The position numbers were made by a program, and so were the translations under genes. From contig JANAVB010005597.1 of NCBI GenBank assembly GCA_029216955.1, positions 41,959,311 through 42,023,310 of the forward strand: a DNA stretch of 64,000 nt, written 5' to 3'. The notes beneath the pieces are model-generated. The model had not been told where the DNA came from. It did no database searches and worked only from the letters and a program-made list of their open reading frames with translations. The stretch is from Iris pallida. Lineage: Eukaryota > Streptophyta > Magnoliopsida > Asparagales > Iridaceae. Below are positions 48,123 through 58,499 of this stretch, piece by piece (the first letter of the stretch is position 1; every line of letters begins with the position of its first letter).

Positions 48123-48206
48123 AATAAGGGTAAATTTATTCCTCGCACTAGGCGGTAAAGGTAATACAATACAACATCTCACTACTGCACATGTCCCCCA
48201 GAGAAC

Positions 48207-51200
48207 TCAGGGGGACATAACTGATACATCGAATTCCACGTTATGCAGAATTCCTCTAGCGGGTGTAACCAGGCTCTCAAAGATACGCCTGTTCCGTTCA
48301 CGCCAGATGTGCCAAACGGAAGCAGCAAGTCGCACCCAGGCTCGCCTCGTCCACCCCGTCTCTCCACCTCTGTGACCTCGGATCCAGCTGATGATGCTCC
48401 GAATGTCCCGAGCCATGCCAGCTCCCCTCCCCAACTGCCCACACTGCACAGCCCAAATATACCAAGAGAATGAGCACTCGAAGAATAAATGGCCCATAGA
48501 CTCAGCCTCTCCCGCACACAACACACACATCGTGTCCGGGATATGAACCCCACACCTGATGAGTCTGTCACGGGTCAGGAGTCTCCCCAGCAGCAGTCTG
48601 TACGCACATAACTGCATCTTCCGGGCTATACCTTTAGCCCAAATGAAGTCCCGATCCTCCATCAAGGCGTGCCGAACCCGAACCAGCTCGAAGCAGCTCC
48701 TGAAACTGAACGTACTCGCTCCACCTGGATAAGAAGTCCCTGTCCATATCCACATATCCCGAGGCTGGCTGGTGTCGGTATCAATGCGGCGGATCGCCTC
48801 ACCCAGCTGAGCCGTGAATGGGTAAGCCTCTGGCACCCAAACTCCATCTCTGATGATCCGGCTGCACCTGAGGCCCCTCGTAGCCTCTCTAGAAAACTGT
48901 GAACCCAGGATATCCAGTAAAGACCGACCCGCGACCCAGGGGTCCTGCCACAAGTCCGTCGAAGCACCATCCCTCATGGACCGGCAGATAACAGACTGAA
49001 GCTTAGGTCTACACTTAAGAATAGTCTTAAATGTGACCGAGAAGTTGTTGTCATGCCTGCACATCCAGAAGCTCCTCCCCTTAAGGTACCTGCTAGCCAT
49101 CCACTCCGCCCATAAGGAGCCACCCTGGACGAACCTCCACGCCATCTTAATACCTGCAGCCTCCCTGATAGCCCGTAAAGGTCGGAGACCTACTCCTCCC
49201 TCCTCCATCGGCCGGCATAGCTGGTCCCAAGAGATAGCATGCATCCCTCCCCTCCAGAGGAAATCCGCACATAGCACCTCCACCTTCCTGATAGTGGCCG
49301 TCGGAATCTGAATAGACTGGGACCAGAACATAGTAATCCCCGAGATGACCGACCTAATCAGCTCAATCCGCCCGCCAAAAGAGAGTCCAGCTGCTTGCCA
49401 GCCCTCAACTCTCTTTTGTGTGAACTCCACCAAACTGTGGCAATCATGCTCCCTAGCATAGTTCACCGACAGCGGGACCCCCAGATATTTCACAGGAAGC
49501 TCCCCTATCTCCACACCCAGCGCAAACGCCCTTTCCTCCTTCAGGGAGCACCTGGAGCTGAAGTAGACCCGACTCTTCTCTCTATTCAGCTGCAGTCCAG
49601 AGAGACGCCCGAACTCCTCCATGACCTCAGAAAGCGCCCTCATTCCCTGCATCGACGGACGGAGAAGAACCAGGAGATCATCGGCATAGATCAAGTGTGA
49701 AACCACCGGTTGCACAAGCTTGAATAGCGGGGAAATCTTCTTTTCAAGCACCGCCACATCCAACAAACAAGTGAAATACTCCATCACCAGAGTGAACAGG
49801 TACGGAGACAGAGGGTCCCCTTGTCTGAGCCCCCTGGTGCTGCCGAAGAACCCATAGGGTGTACCATGAATAAGGACTGAGAACGTCGGCGTGCAGATAC
49901 ACTCCTTCACCATAGCAACCCACCTCATATCAAAGCCCATGGACAGCATGAGCTGGCATAGGAACTCCCTGTTGACCGTGTCGTAGGCTTTCCTAAGATC
50001 CAGCTTCACGCAGGCCTTCATCCCTCCTGGTTTGCAGAACTCCCTAACCATCTCATGGGCAAGCAAACTATGCTCCGCAATCGATCGGCCTTTAATAAAG
50101 GCCGCCTGGTTCGGGGAAACCAGACCCTGCATAATCCCCTCCATCCTCCGACACATAAGATGTGTAATTATCTTGTACAGATAATTACAGCAAGCAATGG
50201 GCCGGAAGTCGGCCAGAGATGTCGCCCCCTCCTTCTTCGGCACCAGCGTCAGGAAGGTATGATTCAACTCCTTCAGAAGCTTCCCCTCAGTGAAGAACTC
50301 CTGCACTACCTCCAGGACCGGACCCTTCAGAACCTCCCAGTGACGCCGAAAGAAGCCACTAGAGAATCCGTCAGGCCCCGGTGCCTTATTGGGGTCAGCT
50401 CGCATCACAATCTCCTCCACCTCCTCCATACGGACCAGCTCCAGAAGTCGACTATTGCCCTGATGCGTCACCAACCTCTTAGGGACAAGAGGAGAGAATA
50501 CACAGGGGTAGTCTGCCTGCTGATATAAGTCGGTGTAGAATCTGACAGCCTCTCTCTGAATCTCGGCGGGGTCTCCAATAAGTCTGCCCTCTCCATCCAA
50601 CAGCCTAAGAATGCCATTCCGGTGTTGGCGGGACCGGATAACATCATAAAAGAACTTCGTGCAACGATCTCCATCCTTGAGCCAGGAACATTTCGCCCTC
50701 TGAGCCGCAGCGATCTCCTCCTGAAGCCTAAGAGTGTTGACCTCTGCCACAAGGACTTTCTCCCTAGCCGCCAGCTCCCCGCTCAGAATATCCGACGCCA
50801 GCCTCTCCTGGACCTCCCGAAGTTCAACCTCCTTGTCCGCAAGGGAAGACCGCGGCATCTGCTTCACCCAGGCACGAAAACCTCTCTTCACCTGCTTCAA
50901 CTTATGAACCATCCTGAACTGAGCAGTGCCCGCCCGAGTATTTTGCAGCCCTCTAGTAACCACCTCCTCATAACCCGCAGAAAGAAACCACCCATTGTTG
51001 TACCGGAAAGGCCTAGCCTTCCACGTGGGCCTCTCAACTAGACCAACTCGAATAGGCGAGTGATCGCTCGTCCCAGCATCCAGACCTTCCGCCACACTAT
51101 TCGGAAAGAGACGGAACCACTCGCTATTTCCCAGAGCCCTGTCCAGCTGGCACGCAATCCTGTTCTGGCTCTGGACCGTCTTGTTGTGCCAGGTCCAAGT

Positions 51201-51743
51201 ATGCCCTGCTCTCTCCAGACCCCTCAACCCCGTCTGAAGAAGACACCGCTGGAAATCATAAAGAATCGGATCCGGAACCGGTCTGCCTCCCACCTTCTCA
51301 TGCCTGTGCAACAAGGCATTGAAGTCTCCCATAAGGAGTAAAGGAAGGTGAAGAAGATCCGCCATCCTGTTCAGACTACTAATATCCTCCCAGAGGGTCT
51401 CCCGTCTCCTCCTGTCGTTGTGCCCGTACACAGCGCCCAGAATGAACGAGAAACCCCCCTTATTAACAAAAGACACGCCAATGAGCTGCTGGGTCTTCAA
51501 AATAGTGGACCCCTCCCAACTGTCCCTATTCCACCTAACCCAGATCCGAGCCATATCACAAAGATCGAGGTTATGGGAATGGTCCCAACTGGCAGACGTC
51601 CTGCGATTCAGCACAACCTCCCCCCGAATCTTGGACTCCAACAACACCGCAATGTCACACTTCTCCCTCCTCAGCACACTAGTGAACTCCCTCCAACGCC
51701 CGATAGAGCACCCGCCTCTAATGTTCCAGGCCAGGACCGACAT
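48207..51743 (-). CDS. LINE family 2 ORF2: endonuclease-reverse transcriptase, intact, 1178 aa
   Basis: A single open frame begins at ATG 51743, which shares its A with the ORF1 stop (TAATG). The endonuclease is at about 1-235 (SVLAWNIRGG, LLESKI, MGDFNALL, TSDHSPI). The reverse transcriptase is about 450-760, with NKAPGPDG, KLDLRKAYD, RGLRQGDPLSPY and an intact YADD near 686. A C-terminal zinc-knuckle region (CVLC...H....C) lies at about 1090, and the protein ends at EFDVSVMSP. The endonuclease nicks the target and the reverse transcriptase copies the RNA from the nick. Length and motifs are normal for plant L1 ORF2. No internal stop or frameshift was seen, so this protein may be functional; whether it is expressed is unknown. 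Confidence 0.93.
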   Translation of the reverse strand: MSVLAWNIRGGCSIGRWREFTSVLRREKCDIAVLLESKIRGEVVLNRRTSASWDHSHNLDLCDMARIWVRWNRDSWEGSTILKTQQLIGVSFVNKGGFSFILGAVYGHNDRRRRETLWEDISSLNRMADLLHLPLLLMGDFNALLHRHEKVGGRPVPDPILYDFQRCLLQTGLRGLERAGHTWTWHNKTVQSQNRIACQLDRALGNSEWFRLFPNSVAEGLDAGTSDHSPIRVGLVERPTWKARPFRYNNGWFLSAGYEEVVTRGLQNTRAGTAQFRMVHKLKQVKRGFRAWVKQMPRSSLADKEVELREVQERLASDILSGELAAREKVLVAEVNTLRLQEEIAAAQRAKCSWLKDGDRCTKFFYDVIRSRQHRNGILRLLDGEGRLIGDPAEIQREAVRFYTDLYQQADYPCVFSPLVPKRLVTHQGNSRLLELVRMEEVEEIVMRADPNKAPGPDGFSSGFFRRHWEVLKGPVLEVVQEFFTEGKLLKELNHTFLTLVPKKEGATSLADFRPIACCNYLYKIITHLMCRRMEGIMQGLVSPNQAAFIKGRSIAEHSLLAHEMVREFCKPGGMKACVKLDLRKAYDTVNREFLCQLMLSMGFDMRWVAMVKECICTPTFSVLIHGTPYGFFGSTRGLRQGDPLSPYLFTLVMEYFTCLLDVAVLEKKISPLFKLVQPVVSHLIYADDLLVLLRPSMQGMRALSEVMEEFGRLSGLQLNREKSRVYFSSRCSLKEERAFALGVEIGELPVKYLGVPLSVNYAREHDCHSLVEFTQKRVEGWQAAGLSFGGRIELIRSVISGITMFWSQSIQIPTATIRKVEVLCADFLWRGGMHAISWDQLCRPMEEGGVGLRPLRAIREAAGIKMAWRFVQGGSLWAEWMASRYLKGRSFWMCRHDNNFSVTFKTILKCRPKLQSVICRSMRDGASTDLWQDPWVAGRSLLDILGSQFSREATRGLRCSRIIRDGVWVPEAYPFTAQLGEAIRRIDTDTSQPRDMWIWTGTSYPGGASTFSFRSCFELVRVRHALMEDRDFIWAKGIARKMQLCAYRLLLGRLLTRDRLIRCGVHIPDTMCVLCAGEAESMGHLFFECSFSWYIWAVQCGQLGRGAGMARDIRSIISWIRGHRGGETGWTRRAWVRLAASVWHIWRERNRRIFESLVTPARGILHNVEFDVSVMSP

Positions 51744-53846
51744 TAAGACTTAATGTTAGTACCCCCTAACCCAACATCAGGCAGAACACCCGAGGGAGGT
51801 GTCCCGCCCTTCTCACTAATATCTCCTCCGGCCGGGGAGTGACCCCCCGAGATGAGTGACCCATCTGTCCCGGTCACCTCCACCTCCAGCGCTCCAGGCT
51901 GCTCCACGTCATCCATGAACTCCCCATCAGGGGGGACAGAGGCCGACCCCCCCATCGAAGAGGGAGCAATGTGCTCCTGGATCTGACCATACGTCAGGGC
52001 CCACACCGGGTTATTCCCCGTATCGGTGTTCGAACCCCTCAACTGTGGAATGTCCTCCAGCGTCGCTGTCGCTTGCCGCTTCCTACTGTAGACCTGGATC
52101 TCCTGGGAGGCTGGCACATTCTGACTCCTCCCTAGAGCACTCAAGCTCCGTGTCACCATCTTCCTCTGTCCATCGAAAGGAACCATCACACCCTGCATCT
52201 TCTCCTGAACCGCCAACCCATCCTCCACCCCCATCACGATATCCTCTACCTGCTCTTCTTCCTCCACTCCATCAACCGAGTCCAGCACTGGCTCCCGTGA
52301 CACCTCCTCACGCTGATCCGCCTGCCCTTTTGACTCCCGGCTTCGGGTACACCCTTTGGAATCATGACCAAAACACTCACAGCGGGTACACATGGGAGGA
52401 ACCCACTCATACTCAACCGACTGTCTCAGAACCGCTCCTCCCACCTCGAACTCCACCTCCCTTAGGAGCTCCATCCCAGCGGTAATCTCAACGAAAACCC
52501 TGGCGTACATAAGCCGCGAGCGGAACGCAGTCGCCTCGTCCGTCTTAATTGGCTTCCCGATCAGACTAGCAAGGCGCATCAGAAGGGGGACGCTCCAGTA
52601 TCTCACCGGGAACTCAGGGAATCTAATCCAAACCGGAATGGCATTAAGAACCTCCTTCTCACACCGGAGGTCTGGAGTCCACTCCCTCAAGATAATCAGT
52701 CTCCCGTCAAACGACCAAGGCCCCCCCTGGACGATCCTGATCATATCCTCCTGAAGCCCAAACTTCACCAGATAGAATCCATTTTCTCTGGAGAAGATCT
52801 CCATACTCCCCTTCGGCCTCCATACCCTCTCAGCATATCCCCGTATCTGCCCATAGAAGGGCTTACTCCCCAGCACATATACGACTAACGTATACTGCCA
52901 AAATTTAGTGACCTCAGCGACCTCCTCCTCCGGAAAGACAGCCCTGTAGCCCCCTCCACCATCTTGGGCGGCACGTACTCCATGGAAGTCGCAGTCTTCG
53001 TCACCACAGGGGAGCACACATCCCTCCAAGATCTGGGCCGAATATCTGCCTGTGTAGCCCTGGTAGGGGCCCCCACCGCTTCCCCTCCCTGTCTCGGCTT
53101 CTCCACCTCAACCCCCTTTCCTTTCTCAGCCACCGTCGCCCTAGGTCTCCATGCGTTACCCCCTCTGCCCGTCCCACCCGCAATCCTACGTGGGGCACTA
53201 CTCCCACCCATCGTCCTGACGGCCTGACTCCCAGGGTTTCCAGCCCCCAAGGCTTGAGAATGGAAACCCCCACGTCCGCCACCCCGTCTCCTGGAGACCG
53301 TCGTCCACCCCTCCTCTCCTCCACCACCCTTTCCCGGGTCAGCCCCGAAAGTGAACAGCACGCCAGTCGAGGACCTCCCGGACACCGTACCCGACCCTCC
53401 TGCCGACCCCGAACCGGGCCCTCCTGCCGACCCCCCCCCCTCCCCCACCTGGGGGGGAACCATCCCCCGCAGCCGCCGTCCCCCCCCCCGCCTGGGGGGG
53501 GAACCTTCCCGCGTGGCGCCTGGCGCTCCCAGCGCTGCCGACCCCCCCCCCCCCCCCCCCCCCCCCGCCTGGGGGGGCACCTTCTCGCGCGGCGCCCGCC
53601 GCTCCCAGCGCTGCCGACCCCCCCCCCCCGCCTGGGGGGGACCCACCCCGAGCACTCCCAGCCCCCTCCGGGTCCCCCACTCCGCCGCCTAGGGTTTGGC
53701 TTCCCCCCTTATGGGTGCTCTTGCCACTTTTCTTCTTCCTCCCCCCCCCTCGCTAGCGGATCCGGAGGCCGAGGGGGAGGCACGTTCGCGAGATACGCGG
53801 ATGCCCTAGCGGCGCTCGAGATCACCTTTTCTCCAGAGCTCCAAGC

Positions 53847-53848
<2 letters not shown>
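51743..53848 (-). pseudogene. LINE family 2 ORF1 (DUF4283-like, CCHC), with homopolymer frameshifts
   Basis: The frame 53029-51743 carries the DUF4283-like region (FWQYTLVVYVLG, RENGFYLVKF, GGPWSFDGRLIIL, IPVWIRFPEFPVRYW), the knuckle CTRCECFGHDSKGC and an acidic tail, ending at TAA 51745-51743. Upstream it continues in another frame (53655-52960) as a Gly/Arg/Pro-rich segment; the join needs one more G in a G-run near 52955. A further shift in the G-run near 53745 would connect to MAWSSGEKVISS at 53848. Both breaks lie in homopolymers and could be sequencing errors or real inactivation. ORF1 binds LINE RNA. The N-terminal part is built from tandem repeats (53420-53690). Confidence 0.8.
53420..53690. 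repeat. GC-rich tandem repeat with C-run/G-run palindromes in ORF1
   Basis: About four units of roughly 60 bp, each with a C-run, GCCT and a G-run (CCCCCCGCCTGGGGGG), separated by CGCCGCTCCCAGCGCTGCCGA-like spacers. The longest C-run is about 20 bases, near 53546-53566. It encodes Gly-rich PPQAGGGG repeats. Copy number and run length may be misassembled. Confidence 0.85.

Positions 53849-53851
<3 letters not shown>

Positions 53852-53904
<53 letters not shown>
53852..53904. repeat. (TA)n tract at the 5' end of LINE family 2 copy 1
   Basis: About 53 bp of alternating TA, directly before (minus-strand sense) the first codon region of the LINE. Confidence 0.95.
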
Positions 53905-53907
<3 letters not shown>

Positions 53908-55235
53908 GTATATTTTGTCCAGGGTTTTGGGTTCTTCCTAATTAACCGGAGCATAGTCATTACATGATCAAGTTCTTCAGTAAATTCCTACATAGGATTC
54001 CTATTCTTCAGTTGATTGATACATGCTAGGTTGCACCTCGCAATGTGTGTCGTGCATCCATTTGCTTGCTTAGCGTTTCGTGTATCGTATGATAAAGTAC
54101 ATAACTCTATGAGTTTAGGTCTATATTCCTACATCCATATAGGAACATGATCCAATATAATTTGCTTATAATATTTTTATTTGTTTCATCATTACATGTC
54201 TATCTAGTTTTTGAATCCAAATTCTTAAGTATACATTACATGAGTGATCAAGTTAAAAACTGATACTACCTATCAGCCTATATATATCGTATCGGATCAA
54301 CTGATATGTATTGAAATGATATTACATCATGTCTTATCGTAAGATGCGTATCGTGCATAGTAAGATAATAACAACATAGGATACAGGTAATATTTGCACA
54401 ACCATATGGTAACCAACGTATCCGCATGGTAATTACCTTAGTTACATTTTTATCTTACAATATAGCATTCAGAAAACGGAGAACTAGAACGGCAAACAAG
54501 AGAAGTTAGCAATATCAATTTATTAATAATTGTCACCTAAATATTTAATATTTCTGTTTTGACAAGGCTCATATAAATTTTGACACCAATGCTTGCCTAG
54601 TGATTCGCTTCATGGATAATTAGTGGTCTGTTAATGTAAATTAATGCCTAATGCTGCATGTTTTATCATCTTTCCTTTTCCTTTCAGAATATTGAATTTG
54701 ATTTAAAGGTGTTTCTATGTGGAGAATAAACATCAAATCCTTAGAGAAGGTTATGCTTCGTTTCATAGAATATTGTTCTTATAATTTTATCAGTGTTTGT
54801 CAGTACCAATGTATCCTTGTAAACAGATTTTATCCACTTTGATCAATATACAAACAGTGACTTGTTAACAAATGCAGTCTTTTTGTGTACCACATTACAT
54901 GTCATGGGTCAGAAATTGCTGAAACTGAATCATTGTCATTCCTAGGTATTTTAGTGCCTAGTGTTTTTAGACTTGCTTTTGGTGTAAATTTTATTATCTA
55001 GCTTATATTTTGTAGAAAACCAAAGAAATAACAGAGGCAAATGATCAGCCTGTCATCCACTTGTTTCCCCAAGCTTCACGGTCACGTAACTGGTTTGGTT
55101 GACTGATCTCGAAGAATCTAGCTGTGTACATAGTTCATGATCATGAAGCAAGAAAACCCTTAATCCTATCTCGTCCCTTCCCAGTACCTGAAATATCCAC
55201 AAACCTTAACCTCTACATGGTGTCAACGAACCAAC
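53905..55235. other. AT-rich spacer without supported genes
   Basis: No reading frame, terminal repeat or RNA gene recognised. Confidence 0.5.
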
Positions 55236-55565
55236 TAGAGGTTTAGATCTTTACTCTTCTTTAATCGTTTTTCTTTTCATGAGAACTTGTTAACCTAGAT
55301 TGCCTATAGTCACCATTCTTCTCCCTCTACCAGAAGCCCTAATTTTAGATGTGTTGGAGATGTCGTATAGGGAATGAATCTATTAGGCACATAATCAAGT
55401 TAGAGGTTTAGATCTTTACTCTTCTTTAATCGTTTTTCTTTTCATGAGAACTTGTTAACCTAGATTGCCTATAGTCACCATTCTTCTCCCTCTACCAGAA
55501 GCCCTAATTTTAGATGTGTTGGAGATGTTGTATAGGGAATGAATCTATTAGGCACATAATCAAGT
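55236..55565. repeat. 165-bp tandem duplication
   Basis: Units 55236-55400 and 55401-55565 are head to tail. The one difference I see is C/T in GAGATGTCG versus GAGATGTTG. It is non-coding, and a third partial unit starts TAGAT and stops. Confidence 0.95.
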
Positions 55566-55842
55566 TAGATAAGCTTAGATAGATCTTCTCTCTGCTCTCG
55601 GTTTCTGTCAAGTGTTCTGGTTTGTTGTTCGAATAATCTCTACCACCTTACTGTTCAAGTTCCAGAATATCTTATCCTGTTAGAGAAATAGTCTAATGGA
55701 GGTGATTTTCGTAGAAACCAAAACATTTAGATCACCTCATCTCCATTCCTTGCTTAATGAGTACAACTGTCAATAGGTGTATAGGTCGGGCTTTGTCTAC
55801 ATAGTTTGTTGTGTAAAGCAAGATCATTTGATGTAAAGATAA

Positions 55843-56138
55843 GACAAATGTTAAGGGCACTACAGGAATTACTAGGGGACAACACAGTTTTTGGCAGTCC
55901 CAGGACTCCCAAAATTTTGGCAGCCATGTGCATATCCAGGACTTCCAAAATTTTGGCGGACCTGAAAAAGTAAGACTGCTAAATTTTGGTTATCATGTGC
56001 ATATCCAGGACTGTCATAATTTTGGCAGTCGTAAAATAACAAGGAATAATTTTTTTGTTTTGACAGTCCTTAATATACACAAAACTGTCAAAAATGTGTT
56101 GCCCTCTAGTAATTCTTGTAATGTCCTTAACATTTGTC
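55843..56138. mobile_element. Foldback MITE with long inverted repeats
   Basis: The left arm starts GACAAATGTTAAGGGCACTA and the right arm is its reverse complement with a few mismatches, extending about 55 bp through GAATTACTAG. The interior has tandem copies of a unit containing CATGTGCATATCCAGGACT (55926 and 55995). Although CACTA appears in the arm, the inverted repeat starts outside it, so this is not a simple CACTA end. Confidence 0.75.
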
Positions 56139-56483
56139 AAAGATAAAGGAACTGGCAAAGGATGCTGCTGCGAGTTTTGATGTCAGCAAAACTTAACAGT
56201 CATGATATGGCACCTCCGGTCTCTGACTCGTACATTTGAAGAATGGTTCACTTCTAACAGACAACAACATAGTATATACTTTAGAATCTTGTGCCCAACC
56301 ATTAGGTGAGAATTCTTCAGACACTTGAAGATACAATCTTCTACACAGAAAATGTTTGTTGCTACTAACTAAACTCGGACCATATCTTTGTGGTAGCTGG
56401 TAGATGTGTAGAACAACAAAATTAATCATTCGTTGAGTTTCATTGTCCTATTGAAAATTTATTTAGCTTGCTCAATGTAGAGA

Positions 56484-56805
56484 GTCTCGCTTGGCATGAC
56501 GATAAGACTTGGTGCTTGTATCTTGGAGGATGAAGGTTTAAGTCACAAAAACAGTATCTGCATATATTCCTGGAGGATGAAGATTTGAGTCAAGGAAAGA
56601 GTCTCTATATATGTTGGGGGTAAGGTTGCATGCATCTTGGAGGACAAAGGTTTGAGTCACCAAAACAGTCTCTACATATATTCCTGGAGGATGGAGGTTT
56701 GAGTCATGTAAATACTCTCTACATATAGAGGGTAAGATTGCGTAAATCTTGACCTCCCAAGATCCTGCGGGAGTCTCGTAGCACCGTGAGTCCTTCTGGA
56801 TAATG
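56484..56805 (+). mobile_element. Au-like SINE with multiplied B-box region
   Basis: CTTGGCATGACGATAAGACTT resembles the A-box region and AAGGTTTAAGTCAC the B box of a tRNA-derived SINE. GGGTAAGATTGCGTAAATCTTGACC and the GCGGGAGTCTCGTAGCACC end (56768-56790) match the conserved body and tail of plant Au SINEs. The B-box unit occurs four times (about 56533, 56579, 56647, 56694). Confidence 0.7.
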
Positions 56806-56820
56806 TCAACTTCTTTTGAC

Positions 56821-57580
56821 TACTTGTTAGCCAATTTCAACTTCTTGTTGCCATCGTCATTCACTGCATATTTTTAGCAAACTTGTCACATTTTAATGGA
56901 TTTTTTTGATGCATGCTGCCTAAGTTTATCTGCTACACTTTCCTTGCTACATAAAGATCACAAAAACTCTAATTTCCTTTACTCTTGTTACTGTCTTGAT
57001 TTCTCTTTGCAGAAAATATGTGAAGACCAATAATATAACTTTTTATTGAGGGTGTTGTTTTCCTTTATTTGCATGCTTTTACATATAGGAAATCAACCTA
57101 CATAGGAAAAGGCTTGATGTCATGGTGACATATAGGAAATCATTCTAGATGATATTTAAGTAGATTTGCTAGTAAACAGGCAACAAAATTGGTGTCAACA
57201 TTGCTTATGGTTGTGATTTGAAAAGCGAGAATTTTAGCTATGAACAGAGAAAAGTCTATAGCAGGGTTTAAGAGAGTAGACATTGAAGTTTGGAAGTACA
57301 AAGCAACAATTACTAGTATTGAGGTTGAAAGAAGTCTTAAATAATGGAATGTCGAAGGACACTTGAATTGAGGTTATGTCTCAGTAGCTACTTAGGCAGA
57401 GGCAACCCTACAACTCCTAGCATACGGCTGATGTAATATCCTAAGTATTTTAACTCAATTAAAAACGAGATACTTAGGAACGGTGAATTCTTATATATAT
57501 GATTTAATTTTATACTTGGTAGTATTGAAGAACATACAAATTTGGGACTGTGATAAAATGTTCCATTCAAAATCAACAAT

Positions 57581-57582
<2 letters not shown>
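56821..57582. other. Spacer without supported genes
   Basis: AT-rich and non-coding; nothing recognised. Confidence 0.5.

Positions 57583-57648
<66 letters not shown>
57583..57648. repeat. (TA)n(CA)n microsatellite
   Basis: About 52 bp of alternating TA pass into about 14 bp of alternating CA. Confidence 0.95.
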
Positions 57649-57649
<1 letters not shown>

Positions 57650-57807
57650 ACTTGTCCGATGACTTTTTTATTCTAACTCTCACACTCAATTTCTCTGTCA
57701 CCATCGGAATTCATATAGAACCGGTCCAAAATTTTTGGGTGCCCATGATAAAAAAAACAAGGGCCTTGAACCCATGCCTTTTACATAGGATGTGTAAGTG
57801 AAAACTT

Positions 57808-57863
57808 ACTTTGATGACTAAGTCATTACGTCACGTTATATGAGTACTAATATTTAAAATACT

Positions 57864-57927
<64 letters not shown>

Positions 57928-57983
57928 AGTATTTTAAATATTAGTACTCATACAACGTAACGTAATGACTTACTCATCAAAGT
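57808..57983. repeat. Long palindrome with (TA)n core
   Basis: The arms 57808-57865 and 57925-57983 are reverse complements with about three mismatches (e.g. ACTTTGATGA and TCATCAAAGT at the ends). The core of about 59 bp is alternating TA. It may be a foldback MITE whose centre has become a microsatellite. Confidence 0.9.
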
Positions 57984-58499
57984 TATATATATATATAAAT
58001 TTTTTGGTGCCCCTCAAAATTTTGGGCCCTAGAAGGTTTTTTGATCTGTCCTGGGTCAGGGCCAGCTCTGGATCCGTAGATTCTCTTTGCATAGAAGCTC
58101 CATTGCTCGGGCTTGATCATCAACACCACGAACCTAGCTACCCTCTCCTCGACGTCCATCAGGTCTTGGCTCCCACTTAAATCCTTTCATGCCTGGCCGA
58201 AATCCCTGTAATACTCGGTTTCTTTCCTTCTTTAATTAAGCACAAAACTCGTCCAAGGAGAATCGAACCTCCACAAGGTCAAACACCCCGGGTTTAAATG
58301 TCAAAAAGAGTTGACTCTATATAATTAAAGGACTCGAGTATAAGCTTTTCTTATTTTGATGAGTCATCAATTAAACTAAGAGAATGAGGGACAAGTGTCC
58401 CATCTTTGATTTCCAGCAGTTGGATAAGGTTGAGTAAGGACTACAACATCATCAACAAGAATAAGTTGGGTTATTAGAAAATTATGATTCCTTATGTTT

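Larger units (their letters stand above)
48121..53851 (-). mobile_element. LINE family 2 (L1-type), copy 1, nearly complete
   Basis: ORF1 (DUF4283-like and CCHC) and ORF2 (endonuclease, reverse transcriptase, zinc knuckle) overlap by one base. The minus-strand 3' end GGAATAAATTTACCCTTATTCC folds as GGAATAA/TTATTCC and holds an AATAAA; (TA)n follows instead of poly(A). The 5' end is also against (TA)n (53852-53904). There is almost no 5' leader: ATGGCTTGGAGC starts three bases in. It has no RNase H, unlike family 1. Other copies: 60539-60915, 61363-61569 and 61975-64000. Confidence 0.88.

Noticed and set aside
48243..53227. Plus-strand frames of 80-160 codons across LINE family 2
   Set aside because: Shadows of the well-supported minus-strand ORF1 and ORF2.
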